A stretch of 64,000 nt of DNA from Chryseobacterium sp. MEBOG06. GTDB lineage: Bacteria > Bacteroidota > Bacteroidia > Flavobacteriales > Weeksellaceae. The stretch lies in the NCBI RefSeq assembly GCF_021869765.1, contig NZ_CP084580.1:558001-622000 (forward strand), written 5' to 3'. The notes under the pieces are model-generated. The model searched no databases, had not been told where the DNA came from, and worked only from the letters and a program-made list of their open reading frames with translations. This document shows, one piece after another, positions 8,635-17,001 of this stretch; position 1 is the first letter of the stretch; each line of letters begins with the position of its first letter. The translations under genes and the position numbers were made by a program.

Positions 8635-9048
8635 ATGAATCCAAGACAGGTAGCAGATTATATGTTCAATCAGGATTATTTTTCCCAGTGGATGAATATT
8701 AAAATGATTGAAGTAAAAGAAAATTATTGTTTAATAGAAATGCCGGTCAGGAGAGAAATGCTGAACGGGCTGAAGACGGTTCACGGTGGTGTTACATTTG
8801 CTTTCGCAGATTCTGCGCTGGCATTTTCTTCCAACAATACCGGAGATGCAGCAGTAGCATTGAACTGCATTATCAATTTTACCAAAGCCGGAAGAGAAGG
8901 AGATATTTTCAGAGCTGAAAGTATTTTGGTAAATGATACCAGAAAAACAGCAGTCTACGATATTAAAATTACTAATCAAGACCATGATCTTGTTGCCAAA
9001 TTTGTAGGAACGGTCTATAAAATTGGTAAGAAAGTAACAGAATTATAA
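8635..9048 (+). CDS. paaI: Hydroxyphenylacetyl-CoA thioesterase PaaI
   Basis: Hot-dog-fold thioesterase that hydrolyses dead-end phenylacetyl-CoA derivatives and frees CoA. The active-site region reads TVHGGVTFAFADSALAF, with the conserved HGG and the catalytic Asp. The later segment (IINFTKAGREGD, then DIKITNQDHDLVAKF) follows the family pattern. The 137 residues are the usual length. It begins 5 bases after the small acidic protein gene. Confidence 0.92.
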   Translation: MNPRQVADYMFNQDYFSQWMNIKMIEVKENYCLIEMPVRREMLNGLKTVHGGVTFAFADSALAFSSNNTGDAAVALNCIINFTKAGREGDIFRAESILVNDTRKTAVYDIKITNQDHDLVAKFVGTVYKIGKKVTEL

Positions 9049-9080
9049 ATAACTAAATAATCATAAGCCAATTAACCGGA

Positions 9081-9770
9081 ATGAGAAAAATATTTATACT
9101 GTTTTTTGGAATGTCCATGCTCTTTATAAGTGCGCAGCAGAATGCAGATCTGAAAAAAGAATTGGACCAAATCATGGAAGTGGATCAGGGCTACAGAAAG
9201 CTCTATACTTCCGACACAACGCCGGAGAAAAGAAATGAGATACTGAAAAATTTAAATATTGATCAGGAAGAATTTAAAAAGAGAGGCTGGGAAATGGTTG
9301 CTGAACATGACAGTCTGAATATCAAGACTATCGAACGCATTATTTCTCAATATGGCTATCCGGGGAAAACACTTGTTGGAGAACCCACCAATCAGGCTGC
9401 ATGGTATGTAATCCAGCATTCAACCAAAATTGGAAAATATCTGCCACTCATTAAGGAAGCTGGAAAAAAGAAAGAAATTCCCTTCACATGGGTTGCCATG
9501 ATGGAAGACAGATATCTGATGAACGAAAACCAAGAACAGATCTATGGAACCCAAGGAAGAGGGGAAATGACAAAAGATAAAAACGGAAAAGAAGTCTTTG
9601 TGAATTTTGTATGGCCGGTCAAAGATCTTCAAAATGTCAATAAAAGAAGAAAAGAAGCAGGATTTGATTCCACCTTTGAAGAAAACGTAAAAAAGATGTT
9701 CGGGCCGGATTTCAAATATGAACCCTATACTTTAAAACAGGTTTTAGAATTAAGAAATAAAAACAAATAA
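9081..9770 (+). CDS. Secreted DUF6624-like protein
   Basis: A 229-residue protein with a signal peptide (KIFILFFGMSMLFISAQ, cleavage near Gln19). The pattern AAWYVIQHSTK, followed by KYLPLIKEAG, then AMMEDRYLMNENQEQIYGTQ, matches my recollection of the DUF6624 family, common in Bacteroidota and of unknown function. It sits between paaI and paaJ on the same strand with gaps of 32 and 52 bases. A more distant relative appears to occur in the RiPP locus (49672-50562). Its role in phenylacetate breakdown is unknown. Confidence 0.7.
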   Translation: MRKIFILFFGMSMLFISAQQNADLKKELDQIMEVDQGYRKLYTSDTTPEKRNEILKNLNIDQEEFKKRGWEMVAEHDSLNIKTIERIISQYGYPGKTLVGEPTNQAAWYVIQHSTKIGKYLPLIKEAGKKKEIPFTWVAMMEDRYLMNENQEQIYGTQGRGEMTKDKNGKEVFVNFVWPVKDLQNVNKRRKEAGFDSTFEENVKKMFGPDFKYEPYTLKQVLELRNKNK

Positions 9771-9822
9771 ATAAAAAAGGCAATGGGTAATTTTCAGATG
9801 ATCTCATTATCAAATTTACATT

Positions 9823-11028
9823 ATGAATAACGTATACATCATAGACTATGTCAGAACTCCCATCTCAAAACTACAGGGAGGATTATCAGAAGTAAGAGCC
9901 GATGATTTGGCGGCTATTGTTATCAAAGAAGTGGTAGCAAGAAATCCTGAAGTTCCTGTTGAAGAAATTGAAGATGTTATTTTCGGATGTGCCAACCAGG
10001 CAGGTGAAGATAACAGAAACGTAGCACGAATGGGACTTCTACTGGCGGGTCTTCCTTATAAAATTGGAGGGGAGACGGTCAACAGACTTTGTGCTTCAGG
10101 AATGTCTGCTGTAGCAAATGCATTCCGTTCCATTGCAGCAGGAGAGGGCGAAATTTACATTGCCGGTGGAGTAGAACACATGACGCGTTCTCCTTACGTA
10201 ATGTCAAAACCAAGCGCAGCTTTCGGAAGAGACAGTCAGATGTATGATACCACTTTCGGATGGCGTTTTGTTAACCCAAAGATGAAGGAAATGTATGGCG
10301 TAGACGGAATGGGAGAAACGGCCGAAAACCTTGCAGATATGCATCAGATCAATAGAGAAGATCAGGATAAATTTGCACTTTGGTCTCAGCAGAAAGCTAC
10401 AAAAGCTCAGGAAAGCGGAAGACTGGCAGAAGAAATTGTGAAAGTTGAGATTCCGCAAAGAAAAGGAGATCCGATCGTTTTTGAAAAAGATGAATTTATT
10501 AAGCCAACTTCATCCATGGAGGGATTAGGAAAACTTCGTCCTGCTTTCAGAAAAGAAGGAACTGTAACCGCTGGAAATGCCTCAGGAATGAACGACGGAG
10601 CTGCCGCTTTAATTTTAGCAAGCGAAGAAGCCGTGAAAAAATATGGTTTAAAACCAAAAGCTAAGATCCTGGGATCTTCCGTAGCAGGAGTAGAACCAAG
10701 AATCATGGGAATAGGACCGGTAGAGGCCACTCAGAAACTACTGAAAAGACTGAATCTTTCCCTTGAAGATATGGATGTAATTGAGTTGAATGAAGCATTT
10801 GCAGCACAGGCTTTGGCCGTGACAAGAAGCTTAGGCTTAAAAGATGACGATGCAAGAATAAACCCGAATGGAGGAGCTATTGCAATTGGTCACCCACTGG
10901 GGGTTTCAGGGGCAAGAATTATAGGTTCTGCAGCTATGGAACTTCAGAAACAAGATAAAAAATATGCATTGTGTACCCTTTGTATCGGTGTCGGACAAGG
11001 ATATGCAATGGTTATTGAAAAAATATAA
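9823..11028 (+). CDS. paaJ: 3-oxoadipyl-CoA thiolase PaaJ
   Basis: Cleaves 3-oxoadipyl-CoA with CoA to succinyl-CoA and acetyl-CoA, the last step of the pathway. Thiolase hallmarks are in place: nucleophile C90 in NRLCASGMSA, the GHPLG box with H357, and C387 in CTLCIGVGQG. The length of 401 residues is typical. The enzyme is often annotated as PcaF/PaaJ in flavobacteria; the operon context favours the PaaJ role, which also includes thiolysis of the dehydrosuberyl intermediate. Confidence 0.93.
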   Translation: MNNVYIIDYVRTPISKLQGGLSEVRADDLAAIVIKEVVARNPEVPVEEIEDVIFGCANQAGEDNRNVARMGLLLAGLPYKIGGETVNRLCASGMSAVANAFRSIAAGEGEIYIAGGVEHMTRSPYVMSKPSAAFGRDSQMYDTTFGWRFVNPKMKEMYGVDGMGETAENLADMHQINREDQDKFALWSQQKATKAQESGRLAEEIVKVEIPQRKGDPIVFEKDEFIKPTSSMEGLGKLRPAFRKEGTVTAGNASGMNDGAAALILASEEAVKKYGLKPKAKILGSSVAGVEPRIMGIGPVEATQKLLKRLNLSLEDMDVIELNEAFAAQALAVTRSLGLKDDDARINPNGGAIAIGHPLGVSGARIIGSAAMELQKQDKKYALCTLCIGVGQGYAMVIEKI

Positions 11029-11051
11029 TAAAATTTTTAAAAGATAAAAAA

Positions 11052-11117
11052 ATCAGGTGCCAGATATTGGATCAAAGAAATATCTGGAATCTGATGTTTG
11101 ATATCTAAGATCTAATT
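11052..11117. repeat. Intergenic inverted-word repeat before paaY
   Basis: ATCAGGTGCCAGATATT in the first half pairs with AATATCTGGAATCTGAT in the second, with a short loop around TGGATCAAAG. It is followed by GATATCTAAGATCTAA. It can form a stem of about 15 base pairs with small bulges in the paaJ-paaY spacer. There is no T-run directly after it, so it does not look like a terminator. Confidence 0.55.
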
Positions 11118-11120
11118 AAT

Positions 11121-11714
11121 ATGAATATCTACTCATACCACGGAATCCGTCCCATTATAAAACCTTCTGCTTATATTCATCCACAGGCAGTAATCATAGG
11201 AAATGTGGAAATCGGTGAAGAAGTGTATATCGGTCCCAATGCAGTTATTCGTGGAGACTGGGGGAAAATTATCATTAAAGATGGCGCGAATGTTCAGGAG
11301 AACTGTACCCTTCATGTTTTTCCAAATATAGAAACCATATTGGAAGAATCTGCACATATAGGTCATGGAGCCATCATTCATTCCGGGCATATCGGAAAGA
11401 ATTGTTTGATCGGAATGAATTCTGTGGTTATGGACAAAGCTTATATCGGTGATGAAAGCATTGTTGGTGCATTGGCTTTTGTCCCTGCCAATTTCAGATG
11501 CGAACCCAGAAAATTAATTGTGGGAAGCCCTGCAAAAATCATCCGTGATGTTTCTGATGAAATGATCCGTTGGAAGACAGAAGGGACAAAGTTGTATCAG
11601 GAGCTTGCAAGAGAAGGTAAAGAAGCTATTCTGCCTTGTGAGCCGTTTACCGAATATATTCAGCAGACCCCTACGAAAGTTGTAGATTACAGCATCTGGG
11701 ATGATGTAAAATAA
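11121..11714 (+). CDS. paaY: PaaY-like hexapeptide-repeat thioesterase
   Basis: Gamma-carbonic-anhydrase-fold protein. PaaY of E. coli acts as a thioesterase that clears inhibitory CoA esters formed during phenylacetate breakdown. Left-handed beta-helix repeats run through residues 20-130 (VIIGNVEIGEEVYIGPNAVI, IGHGAIIHSGHIGKNCLIG). Candidate metal histidines are in CTLHVF, AHIGHG and IHSGH. The C-terminal tail ends in VVDYSIWDDVK. At 197 residues the length matches PaaY. Confidence 0.88.
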   Translation: MNIYSYHGIRPIIKPSAYIHPQAVIIGNVEIGEEVYIGPNAVIRGDWGKIIIKDGANVQENCTLHVFPNIETILEESAHIGHGAIIHSGHIGKNCLIGMNSVVMDKAYIGDESIVGALAFVPANFRCEPRKLIVGSPAKIIRDVSDEMIRWKTEGTKLYQELAREGKEAILPCEPFTEYIQQTPTKVVDYSIWDDVK

Positions 11715-11733
11715 TGACCATTCAAAATTAAAT

Positions 11734-12561
11734 ATGATAAAAAAAATAGCTATTGTATGTAGCTTTTTACTTGCTGTGACAGGTACAGTATCAGCGCAGA
11801 CTGCAATAACGAAACCGTTGACTATTGGAGAAGTGAGGACGATTAAGTCCAAAATGTTAAATGAAGACAGAACGTTGAACATTTATCTTCCACAGGGATT
11901 TGACAAAACAAAATCATATCCTGTAATCTATCTTTTGGATGGAAGTATGAATGAAGACTTCATTCATGTTGCAGGATTAGTACAGTTCTTTAATCAGATG
12001 TATTCCATGCCGGAAACCATTGTGGTGGGAGTTGCTAATGTAGACAGAAAAAGAGATTTTACTTTTCATACGGATCTGAAAGATCTTCAGAAAGACTATC
12101 CTACGACAGGACATTCTGATAAATTCATTTCTTTTCTTGAAAAAGAACTGAAGCCATATATAGAAGGTCAGTTTAAAACTACAGATAAATATTTGTTCGG
12201 GCAATCTCTTGGAGGGCTTCTGGCAACAGAAATTCTTTTGAAGAAACCTGAAATGTTTAATAATTATTTTATCATCAGTCCAAGCTTATGGTGGGATGAT
12301 GAAAGTCTTTTAAAACAGGCCGGGGCATTACTTTCAAAATCTCCGGACACTAAAAAGTTTGTTTATGTCTCTGTAGGAAAAGGAGAACATCCGGTAATGG
12401 TAAAAGATGCAGAAGCATTTTTTGATGTTTTAAAAAAAGCCGGAAAGAAAAACTGGACATTAGAATATAAAATGATGGAAACAGATAACCATGCAACCAT
12501 TCTTCATAGAAGTTTGTATGAAGGATTGGTGAAAATGTTTCCCTATCAGGAGCCAAAATAA
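11734..12561 (+). CDS. Secreted alpha/beta hydrolase, putative esterase family
   Basis: A 275-residue protein with a signal peptide (KIAIVCSFLLAVTGTVSAQ) and an esterase domain of the D/IroE type. The nucleophile elbow is FGQSLGG. YPVIYLLDGSMNED precedes it, and the late histidine is in DNHATILHRSLYEG. Family members hydrolyse ester bonds, including those of trilactone siderophores. Here it lies between paaY and paaZ, so it may release aromatic acids from esters outside the cytoplasm, but that is inference from position. The start is 19 bases after the paaY stop. Confidence 0.85.
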   Translation: MIKKIAIVCSFLLAVTGTVSAQTAITKPLTIGEVRTIKSKMLNEDRTLNIYLPQGFDKTKSYPVIYLLDGSMNEDFIHVAGLVQFFNQMYSMPETIVVGVANVDRKRDFTFHTDLKDLQKDYPTTGHSDKFISFLEKELKPYIEGQFKTTDKYLFGQSLGGLLATEILLKKPEMFNNYFIISPSLWWDDESLLKQAGALLSKSPDTKKFVYVSVGKGEHPVMVKDAEAFFDVLKKAGKKNWTLEYKMMETDNHATILHRSLYEGLVKMFPYQEPK

Positions 12562-12682
12562 TTAATAGATTGTAACAATATACCAATGTAAAAATGTAAT
12601 GATCACTTATCATTCTCAGGAAATCGAAGAATCTCAGTATAGGTAAACAGTTAGATTGATACATTGCTAAATTAAATATTTT
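12562..12682. repeat. Word-repeat spacer before paaZ
   Basis: This 121-base gap contains related words such as ATTGTAACAATATACC, CAATGTAAAAATGTAATG and GATTGATACATTGCTAAAT, and a short inverted pair AATGATCACTTATCATT. It resembles the other paa spacers but is less regular. No gene or clear terminator is visible. Confidence 0.35.
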
Positions 12683-15178
12683 ATGGAAAAATTAAAAAAC
12701 TATATCTACGGTGAATGGGTAGAAGGTACCGGAAACGGAGTTCCTTTATACAACGCTGTTACAGGAGAACAGGTAGCTGTTTCCGATACAGAAGGGCTGA
12801 ATTTTGAACACGCTCTTGACTATGGTAGAACAGTGGGCTACAAAAATCTTTCTTCAATGACTTTCTATGACCGTGGTGAGATGTTGAAAAAAGTGGCGCT
12901 TTACCTATTGGAAAGAAAGAAAAAATATTACGACTTATCATATAAAACAGGAGCTACACACGTTGATTCATGGGTGGATATCGAAGGAGGTTTCGGTACT
13001 TTCTTCACCTATTCCGGATTGGCAAAAAGAATGCTTCCTAATACCCCGTTTTGGGTAGACGGAGATACACAGAAAATTTCTGCTAACGGAACTTTTCTGG
13101 GAACGCACATTCTGACACCAAGTGAAGGGGTTTCTGTTCAGATCAATGCTTACAACTTTCCGGTATGGGGAATGTTGGAAAAACTATCCACCTCATTATT
13201 GGCGGGAGTACCTTCCATTGTAAAGCCTTCTCCTTTCGGGTCTTATCTTACGAACGCGGTGTTCCAGGATATGATAGAAAGTGGAGTATTACCTGAAGGA
13301 GCCGTTCAGTTAGTATGCGGAGAGCCTGGAAATATTTTAGATTATATTAAAGATGGAGACTCTGTATTATTTACAGGTTCTGCCCACACAGGAAGAAAAT
13401 TAAAATCACTTCCATCCATTGCCGGAAATGCAGTTCGTTTTAACATGGAAGCAGACTCATTGAACTGTTCTATCCTTGGCCTGGAAGCAAAACCGGGAAC
13501 TCCTGAGTTTGACTTATTCATCAAAGAAGTTCGTAACGAAATGACAACGAAAGCCGGGCAGAAGTGTACTGCGATCAGAAGAATTATCGTTCCCGAACAC
13601 TTAATTGGTGATGTACAGAATGCTTTATCTAAGGCTTTGGATCAAACCAAAATCGGAAACCCATTAAGCAGAGAAACCAAAATGGGATCTTTGGTGGGGC
13701 GACAGCAGTATGAAGAAGTCTTAAGAAAAGTAGACATTTTAAAAACAGAAACAGAACTTGTTTACGACGGAAAACATGAACTGGTAGATGCAAGCTATGA
13801 AAATGGAGCATTTATGAGTCCTAAACTATTCCTGAATGACAGGCCTTTCGAAAAAAATATCTCTCACGATGTAGAAGCCTTTGGACCGGTATCTACACTG
13901 ATGCCTTATAAAGATGCTGAAGAAGCAGCTGCATTGGCAAAAAGAGGAAAAGGAAGTTTAGTAGGATCTATCATCTCTCATGACGAGAACTTTATCGCTG
14001 AAACTTCGTGGAAAATGGCTTCCCAACACGGAAGGATCTTTGTACTGAACAGAGATAACGCCAAAGAAAGCACTGGTCACGGTTCACCACTTCCTACATT
14101 AATGCATGGAGGGCCTGGTAGAGCAGGAGGAGGTGAAGAAATGGGAGGATTAAGCGGTCTTCATTTCTTCTTACAGAAAACAGCTATTCAGGGATCTCCT
14201 GATGTACTGAAGGCGATCACTAAAATTTATCAGCAGGGAGCACAGAAAAAATTCTCAGACAAACACCCTTTCCAGAAATATTTTGAAGAAGTTGAGGTAG
14301 GAGACTCTTTAGAAACAGCAGGTAGAACCGTTACCGATGCAGATATCGTTAACTTTTCCAATGTGTCATGGGATCACTTCTATGCACACACCGATGCAAC
14401 AAGCTTGACAGGAACTATCTTCGATAAAACTGTTGCCCATGGATATTTTATCCTTTCAGCAGCAGCAGGATTATTCGTTTCCGGTAAAAAAGGACCTGTA
14501 ATTGCGAACTACGGATTAGAAGAATGTAGCTTCTTTAAACCTGTCTACGCCGGTGATACCATCACTGTTTATTTAACAGCCAAAGAAAAAATCAACAGAG
14601 GGGTAAAAGGAAGAAATATTCCTTCCGGTGTTGTAAAATGGCTTGTTGAGGTGATCAACCAGAGAGATGAGGTAGTTTGTGTGGCTACAATTTTAACATT
14701 AGTGGCAAAACAATCCCCCTTCATCGATCTTAATGTGAAAAATGTTCAAAAGATGTTAAACGGTTTGACAGAAAATACTCCGGCACAATGGGGTAAAATG
14801 TCTCCGCAACAGATGATCGAGCATTTGGAGCAGGCTTTATTGGTAAGTGTCGGGGAACCTGAAGCAGATCAATGTTTCACTCCTGAAGAACATCTTGAAA
14901 AATGGCAGGATTCTCTGTATAACCACAGAACGATGCCGAAAGAATTTACCGCTCCGTTTTTACCAAAAGATGGATCACTTCCGGAAGCTGTACACAAAAA
15001 TCTGGATGCCGCAAAAACTTCTTTCATGGATAACCTGAAGAAATTTGTGATCTACTACAAAGAAAATCCACAGGCAGAACACATGAATTATGTATTCGGA
15101 AAACTGAATAAAGAAATGTGGGAACTGATGCACAGAAAGCACTTCACTCATCATTTCCAACAGTTTGGATTAATTTAA
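12683..15178 (+). CDS. paaZ: Oxepin-CoA hydrolase / aldehyde dehydrogenase PaaZ, with extra C-terminal domain
   Basis: Bifunctional ring-opening enzyme. The MaoC-type hydratase domain hydrolyses oxepin-CoA, and the dehydrogenase domain oxidises the aldehyde to 3-oxo-5,6-dehydrosuberyl-CoA. The dehydrogenase spans residues 1-520 with E256 (NMEADSLN) and C295 (AGQKCTAIRR), as in E. coli PaaZ. The hydratase spans about 535-675 with D564 and H569 in WDHFYAH. The protein is 831 residues against about 681 in E. coli. The extra 150 residues contain PAQWGKMSPQQMIEHLEQAL near 700-719 and end in NKEMWELMHRKHFTHHFQQ, which resembles the DUF1569/DinB fold. Its function here is unknown. It is the last gene of the operon and is followed by a terminator. 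Confidence 0.94.
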   Translation: MEKLKNYIYGEWVEGTGNGVPLYNAVTGEQVAVSDTEGLNFEHALDYGRTVGYKNLSSMTFYDRGEMLKKVALYLLERKKKYYDLSYKTGATHVDSWVDIEGGFGTFFTYSGLAKRMLPNTPFWVDGDTQKISANGTFLGTHILTPSEGVSVQINAYNFPVWGMLEKLSTSLLAGVPSIVKPSPFGSYLTNAVFQDMIESGVLPEGAVQLVCGEPGNILDYIKDGDSVLFTGSAHTGRKLKSLPSIAGNAVRFNMEADSLNCSILGLEAKPGTPEFDLFIKEVRNEMTTKAGQKCTAIRRIIVPEHLIGDVQNALSKALDQTKIGNPLSRETKMGSLVGRQQYEEVLRKVDILKTETELVYDGKHELVDASYENGAFMSPKLFLNDRPFEKNISHDVEAFGPVSTLMPYKDAEEAAALAKRGKGSLVGSIISHDENFIAETSWKMASQHGRIFVLNRDNAKESTGHGSPLPTLMHGGPGRAGGGEEMGGLSGLHFFLQKTAIQGSPDVLKAITKIYQQGAQKKFSDKHPFQKYFEEVEVGDSLETAGRTVTDADIVNFSNVSWDHFYAHTDATSLTGTIFDKTVAHGYFILSAAAGLFVSGKKGPVIANYGLEECSFFKPVYAGDTITVYLTAKEKINRGVKGRNIPSGVVKWLVEVINQRDEVVCVATILTLVAKQSPFIDLNVKNVQKMLNGLTENTPAQWGKMSPQQMIEHLEQALLVSVGEPEADQCFTPEEHLEKWQDSLYNHRTMPKEFTAPFLPKDGSLPEAVHKNLDAAKTSFMDNLKKFVIYYKENPQAEHMNYVFGKLNKEMWELMHRKHFTHHFQQFGLI

Positions 15179-15201
15179 TTCAAAATAAAATATAAATTTA
15201 T

Positions 15202-15235
15202 AGTCCCTTTCAGTTTAACTGTAAGGGACTTTTTA
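15202..15235 (+). terminator. Terminator of the paa operon
   Basis: AGTCCCTT at 15202-15209 pairs with AAGGGACT at 15223-15230 around a 13-base loop and is followed by TTTT. It lies 23 bases after the paaZ stop. Confidence 0.85.
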
Positions 15236-15244
15236 GTCATCCTT

Positions 15245-15493
15245 GTGAAGTATTGGAAATTCATAATTTTTTATCATGAAATCTTTAAAAATCTACTTTG
15301 TCTTCCGTATTTTTTTTCTCTTCAGGAAATCCCAAACCTGACAAAGAAAGCTGTTGTAGGTACTTCCGATAAAATAATAGCAGAAGAAAAACACTCTACA
15401 GATAAGTTCAAAGTTCTCGAAGAAAAACCATTCAAAGGAAATGATGAAGACTTTTATCGTACTTTTAGAAACTACAAACCTTTAGAATATTAA
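15245..15493 (+). pseudogene. Small gene, probably frameshifted at a poly-T tract
   Basis: An ATG at 15276 opens a frame with a hydrophobic start (MKSLKIYFVFRIFFLF). A second frame running to 15493 encodes a polar tail (STDKFKVLEEKPFKGNDEDF, then YRTFRNYKPLEY). They overlap at a run of eight T at 15310-15317. Restoring one T would join them into a product of about 72 residues with a signal-like N-terminus. As it stands, the only full-length open frame needs a GTG at 15245. I read this as a damaged small secreted-protein gene. Its family is unknown. Confidence 0.4.
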
Positions 15494-15498
15494 CTTTG
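15491..15498 (+). promoter_or_regulatory. Promoter -7 box for the SUKH gene
   Basis: TAACTTTG matches the Bacteroidota TAnnTTTG -7 consensus exactly. It overlaps the stop codon of the damaged small gene, 46 bases before the ATG at 15544. No good -33 box is visible. Confidence 0.4.
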
Positions 15499-15543
15499 CA
15501 CAAGTAAGGACTGAATAGTTCTTGTTTTAATCAACAAAATATT

Positions 15544-16080
15544 ATGGAATTAAACTTTTTCAAAAACTTTGACTTTACAGACTTCTGGAATGAAAGCAGC
15601 TATTCGCAAAGAGATTATATTGAAGAATTTCCCGATGATGAAATGATTGCTTCCGTGGAAGAAGAACTGGGCTATAAACTTCCCGCATCCTATATTGAAC
15701 TGATGAGAATTCAAAATGGAGGGTTGGTAGATAAAGACTGTTTTCCAACAACAGAACCCACTTCCTGGGCAGACGGCCATATTGCGATCACAGGAATTAT
15801 GGGGATCGGTAGAAGTAAAACAAATTCTGTCTGTGGAGAACTTGGAAGCAAGTTTATGATGGAAGAATGGGGATATCCAAACGATGGTGTTTATATTTGT
15901 GATTGCCCGTCAGCAGGACATGATATGATCTTACTCGACTATTCTACATGTGGAAAAGAGGGAGAGCCTGAAGTGGTACATGTAGATCAGGAAGATGATT
16001 ATAAAAAAACCTTTCTTGCCAAAGATTTCGAAACCTTTATTAAAGGTTTGAAAACCGAGGATGATTTTGATGACCAATAA
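15544..16080 (+). CDS. SMI1/KNR4 (SUKH) family protein
   Basis: A 178-residue acidic protein with the SUKH pattern: VEEELGYKLPASYIELMRIQ at residues 38-57, followed by NGG. It continues with GIMGIGRSK and EEWGYPNDGVYICDCPSAGH, then MILLDYSTCG and a C-terminal FLAKDFETFIKGL. SUKH proteins are best known as immunity proteins against polymorphic or contact-dependent toxins, but many are orphan and uncharacterised. No toxin gene is next to it. It has its own probable promoter. Confidence 0.85.
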   Translation: MELNFFKNFDFTDFWNESSYSQRDYIEEFPDDEMIASVEEELGYKLPASYIELMRIQNGGLVDKDCFPTTEPTSWADGHIAITGIMGIGRSKTNSVCGELGSKFMMEEWGYPNDGVYICDCPSAGHDMILLDYSTCGKEGEPEVVHVDQEDDYKKTFLAKDFETFIKGLKTEDDFDDQ

Positions 16081-16097
16081 TATAAAAGCAGTATTCT

Positions 16098-16790
16098 TTA
16101 CTGAATGGCTGTTTTTTTCTTTTGTAAGAAACGGAAATACCAGTAAACAAAAAAGGGTAATGCAAATATTTGAAATAAAAAGACAAACAGAGACAGGATA
16201 CCTTCAAGATGATTTTCATTAAGCTTAGATAGAAGCTGCTTCCCAAGAGGTCCGTTGGAGAAAATTATAATAGTAAAGAGATTCCAGCCGATATGGAGAC
16301 CTATTGGGAGATAAAGGGATTGGGTTTTGGCAAAAGCATAAGCCAGCATCCATCCAAAAATACCTGTCATCACAAAAATAATTCCCATCTGAAATGGATT
16401 TCCAAATGCATTATAGGAAAACCAGTGATAAATTCCAAAACAGACTGCAGAAAGAATGCAGGCTTTATGGTTTCCCCATTTGTTAATGATGATATAAAGT
16501 AAAGCTCCTCTGAAAAGAAGTTCTTCAAATAGTACAGATTTAAGGACCCACCACAAACTTTTTAATGCTTCCGGTAAAGTAAACTGTTTATTAAAAATCC
16601 AGTTGTTGGCAATAAAAGCCGTTGTCATGAGATGATAAAGACTACAGACTAAGGCAGCTAATAAAAATCCTATACCTAACTGTGCTGTTCTGATCTTGGT
16701 AGGTTTAAGACCCAGAACAGAGAGATTCTTTTTGGAAATAAACCAAAGCAGGAGCCATGAAATGATAAGCTCAACTATAATTCCAATCAT
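16098..16790 (-). CDS. CPBP family intramembrane metalloprotease
   Basis: A 230-residue membrane protein with about seven hydrophobic segments. The CPBP/Abi signatures are FEELLFRGALLYI (EExxxR motif), a mid-protein SAVCFGIYHW segment, and LHIGWNLFT near the C-terminal side. Such proteins are related to CAAX prenyl proteases, and in Gram-positives some protect bacteriocin producers. Here the substrate is unknown. It is convergent with the SUKH gene (17 bases between the two stops) and diverges from the DUF4241 gene. Confidence 0.87.
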   Translation of the reverse strand: MIGIIVELIISWLLLWFISKKNLSVLGLKPTKIRTAQLGIGFLLAALVCSLYHLMTTAFIANNWIFNKQFTLPEALKSLWWVLKSVLFEELLFRGALLYIIINKWGNHKACILSAVCFGIYHWFSYNAFGNPFQMGIIFVMTGIFGWMLAYAFAKTQSLYLPIGLHIGWNLFTIIIFSNGPLGKQLLSKLNENHLEGILSLFVFLFQIFALPFFVYWYFRFLQKKKTAIQ

Positions 16791-17001
16791 TTATTAATTT
16801 TTTTAATGAATTGATATTCTGAAATTAGCGGCTGCATTAATCTTTTTCATTGAACACGAATTTACAAAAAAAACAAATGGAAATCAGAAGTTAGGATTGT
16901 AACAGTAATTTGCATCTTCTTTTCCAATTTAATTGACAAAAGAATTTGATAATTCCTCAATGAAACACTACCTTTAAAATTCAATCATAAAATTTAAAAT
17001 A

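Noticed and set aside
10407..10730. 107-codon minus-strand frame inside paaJ
   Set aside because: It is a mirror of the strongly conserved thiolase gene and shows no domain of its own.
2567..12682. Repeated words in paa spacers as a CRISPR array
   Set aside because: The units differ between gaps, are palindromic, have no constant spacer length and there are no cas genes in the window.
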